Assembly (NCBI RefSeq): GCF_024220585.1
Contig: NZ_JAMXKF010000001.1
Span: 806,001 to 870,000, forward strand
Reading direction: 5' to 3'
Length of the DNA: 64,000 nucleotides
Origin: Dyadobacter diqingensis
GTDB taxonomy: Bacteria; Bacteroidota; Bacteroidia; Cytophagales; Spirosomataceae
The notes beneath the pieces are model-generated. The model was not told the origin of the DNA. It was given only the letters and a program-made list of their open reading frames with translations, and searched no databases. The position numbers were made by a program, and so were the translations under genes. Of the stretch, positions 62,775-64,000 are shown in pieces. Positions within the stretch are counted from its first letter, which is position 1. Every line of letters starts with the position of its first letter.

Positions 62775-64000
62775 ATGAAAACAACCTTTAGAATTTACCT
62801 TTCTCTGCTGTCAGTATTGTTCGTTGCAGGATGTTCGTCCTCCAATAAGACAATGAAAAAAATACCTGAGGCAGAAGTTCGCATGTCTAACCCTGAAACA
62901 GTTTCTGCACCTGAGGAACTGTCACTTGTGGCTATTCAAAGCAAATATCTGGTTAAGGACACCACACAGACACGTGTATTCCTGTATGTGGATGCACTGA
63001 AAGGCAAAAATTCTATTTCGGTCAGTGATTTCACACGGCTTTATAACCTTAACTATGTCATTTACTCAGATTACGGAACACGTGAGCGCCTGGGTTACGG
63101 CAATGTAAAACTTGACACAACCAATGTTTCAAAACTGGGCGACAAAATTGTTATCGGTTTTGATATTAAAAGTCCAAATAAAGAAACGGGTGTTTTGTTG
63201 AGTGAAATCAGTCAGACCGGTACTTTGAAAAAAGTACTTAACGACTTAACGATCCGCTTCAAAAAACAATCGGCCAGCGAATTATACGGAATTTACACGG
63301 CGGCCAGCACAGAACCTATACAGCGTCACTATATCAATTCGGGCACTTCATTTACCGTCAAAAGACTGAATCAGCAGCCAGGTACCTTGCATGTATTTTA
63401 TTACGGGCACAGCTTTGATCCGGCTGGTTCACCAATGAATACTACGCCCAAAACGGTTTCAAAATCCTTGACAGTTGACAGTACTTTTACCATCAACACC
63501 AACGAATCAATTCAGTTTGCAAAGGAAGGTCTGTACAATATTTTTGCAGATACTACGCAGTCAGAAGGGTTAGGTTTACTCGTTGTTAATGAAAGATTCC
63601 CAAAACTTACCAAACCTGAATTACTGCTTGAACCGCTCGTTTATATGAGCACCAACGCAGAAATCAACGAAATTAAAAAAGCAGAAGAGTTTAAAAAGGC
63701 CCTGGATAAATACTGGCTTACACTGATGAATGGCAATGCGCCCTTGGCGCAGCAGTCCATAAGATCTTTTTATAGCCGTGTTGAAGAAGCCAATCAATTG
63801 TTTACCAGCTATAAAGAAGGCTGGAAAACAGATAAAGGAATGATCTTTATAGTTCTTGGCCCACCGGATAAAGTGCAGCGCAGCAAAGACCGGGAGGTTT
63901 GGACTTATGATCAACGTGCAAACGCACAGAATGTTAATTTTACTTTTAATCGCAGAACAAATCAATTTGTAGATGACCATTATGAGCTCGTTCGCTATGC
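62775..64000 (+). CDS. GWxTD domain lipoprotein, 3' end outside window
   Basis: At least 408 aa, still open at the window edge. The lipoprotein signal MKTTFRIYLSLLSVLFVAGC places the lipidated Cys at position 20. The mature part has several beta-type repeats (about 60-290, with YVDALKGKNSISVSDFTRLY). The domain signature is YKEGWKTDKGMIFIVLGPPD near 360. GWxTD proteins are found in Bacteroidota and relatives and are of unknown function; they are commonly linked with the cell envelope. It begins 72 bp after the DECR-like gene with its own promoter box. Confidence 0.85.
   Translation, partial: MKTTFRIYLSLLSVLFVAGCSSSNKTMKKIPEAEVRMSNPETVSAPEELSLVAIQSKYLVKDTTQTRVFLYVDALKGKNSISVSDFTRLYNLNYVIYSDYGTRERLGYGNVKLDTTNVSKLGDKIVIGFDIKSPNKETGVLLSEISQTGTLKKVLNDLTIRFKKQSASELYGIYTAASTEPIQRHYINSGTSFTVKRLNQQPGTLHVFYYGHSFDPAGSPMNTTPKTVSKSLTVDSTFTINTNESIQFAKEGLYNIFADTTQSEGLGLLVVNERFPKLTKPELLLEPLVYMSTNAEINEIKKAEEFKKALDKYWLTLMNGNAPLAQQSIRSFYSRVEEANQLFTSYKEGWKTDKGMIFIVLGPPDKVQRSKDREVWTYDQRANAQNVNFTFNRRTNQFVDDHYELVRY

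Noticed and set aside
1..64000. CRISPR arrays, tRNA/rRNA genes, insertion sequences or phage genes
   Set aside because: None was seen on either strand; no regularly spaced repeats, T-loop patterns or transposase motifs.

Overview
The window is from a chromosome of the phylum Bacteroidota, most likely order Cytophagales and close to Dyadobacter or Spirosoma. This placement is inferred from gene content, not from a marker search. The signs are a SusC/SusD pair, a type IX secretion C-terminal sorting domain, two proteins with carboxypeptidase-regulatory/DUF5686-type domains, a GWxTD lipoprotein, and promoters of the TTG / TAnnTTTG type. No rRNA, tRNA, CRISPR array, IS element or phage gene was seen.

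Layout. 1-5286: assimilatory sulfate reduction (cysD, cysN, a siroheme sulfite reductase with an extra C-terminal domain, and cobA for siroheme). 5287-8581: a small membrane protein, then an envelope operon with two tandem LpxL-type acyltransferases and a GT9 heptosyltransferase. 8628-19963: the agmatine-to-putrescine genes aguB and aguA, separated by about 9 kb that carries a SusC/SusD/lipoprotein operon with a Tat-exported HisC-like aminotransferase, then an AEC-type permease with a secreted stand-alone Hint-domain protein. The susC gene has a long leader rich in RNA hairpins.

20051-29105 (minus strand) is the most interesting region. It looks like an undescribed two-peptide, double-glycine-leader bacteriocin-like system. 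Two 46-47 aa precursors, too short for ordinary gene calling, share a GLVE(L/M)S-x-EEM leader, a GG cleavage site and a core starting FW. They are followed by an outer-membrane protein, a C39-peptidase ABC exporter (PCAT) and an HlyD adaptor. A second operon carries a CPBP membrane protease with intact motifs, two small membrane proteins and a broken glycosyltransferase-like gene. A small HTH regulator lies upstream. Both operons start at promoters preceded by nearly the same 25-bp inverted repeat at exactly the same distance from the -7 box, so they appear to be co-regulated.

29308-44874: GH25 lysozyme, XRE regulators, leuS, a porin-like barrel protein, sterol desaturase, glutaryl-CoA dehydrogenase, a Tat-exported sugar isomerase, a GH9 glucanase, an FAD protein and a Nudix hydrolase. 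45051-56651: topoisomerase IV subunit A, SanA-like protein, DUF5686 protein, an orphan ABC ATPase, nitroreductase, YbjQ, metF with a candidate small RNA or leader RNA upstream, ElaA, YebC and a GreA-like protein. 56795-64000: a T9SS-sorted SGNH/SASA esterase, pyrB, an AlkD-like protein, an auxiliary beta-oxidation pair (dienoyl-CoA isomerase and 2,4-dienoyl-CoA reductase) behind a perfect palindromic operator, and the start of a GWxTD lipoprotein cut by the window end.

A dispersed repeat built on TCGGCTTTCGGC fills two intergenic gaps (about 4315 and 56106). Several start codons were moved downstream of the longest ORF on the basis of signal peptides, paralogue alignment or promoter position; each case is stated in its entry.
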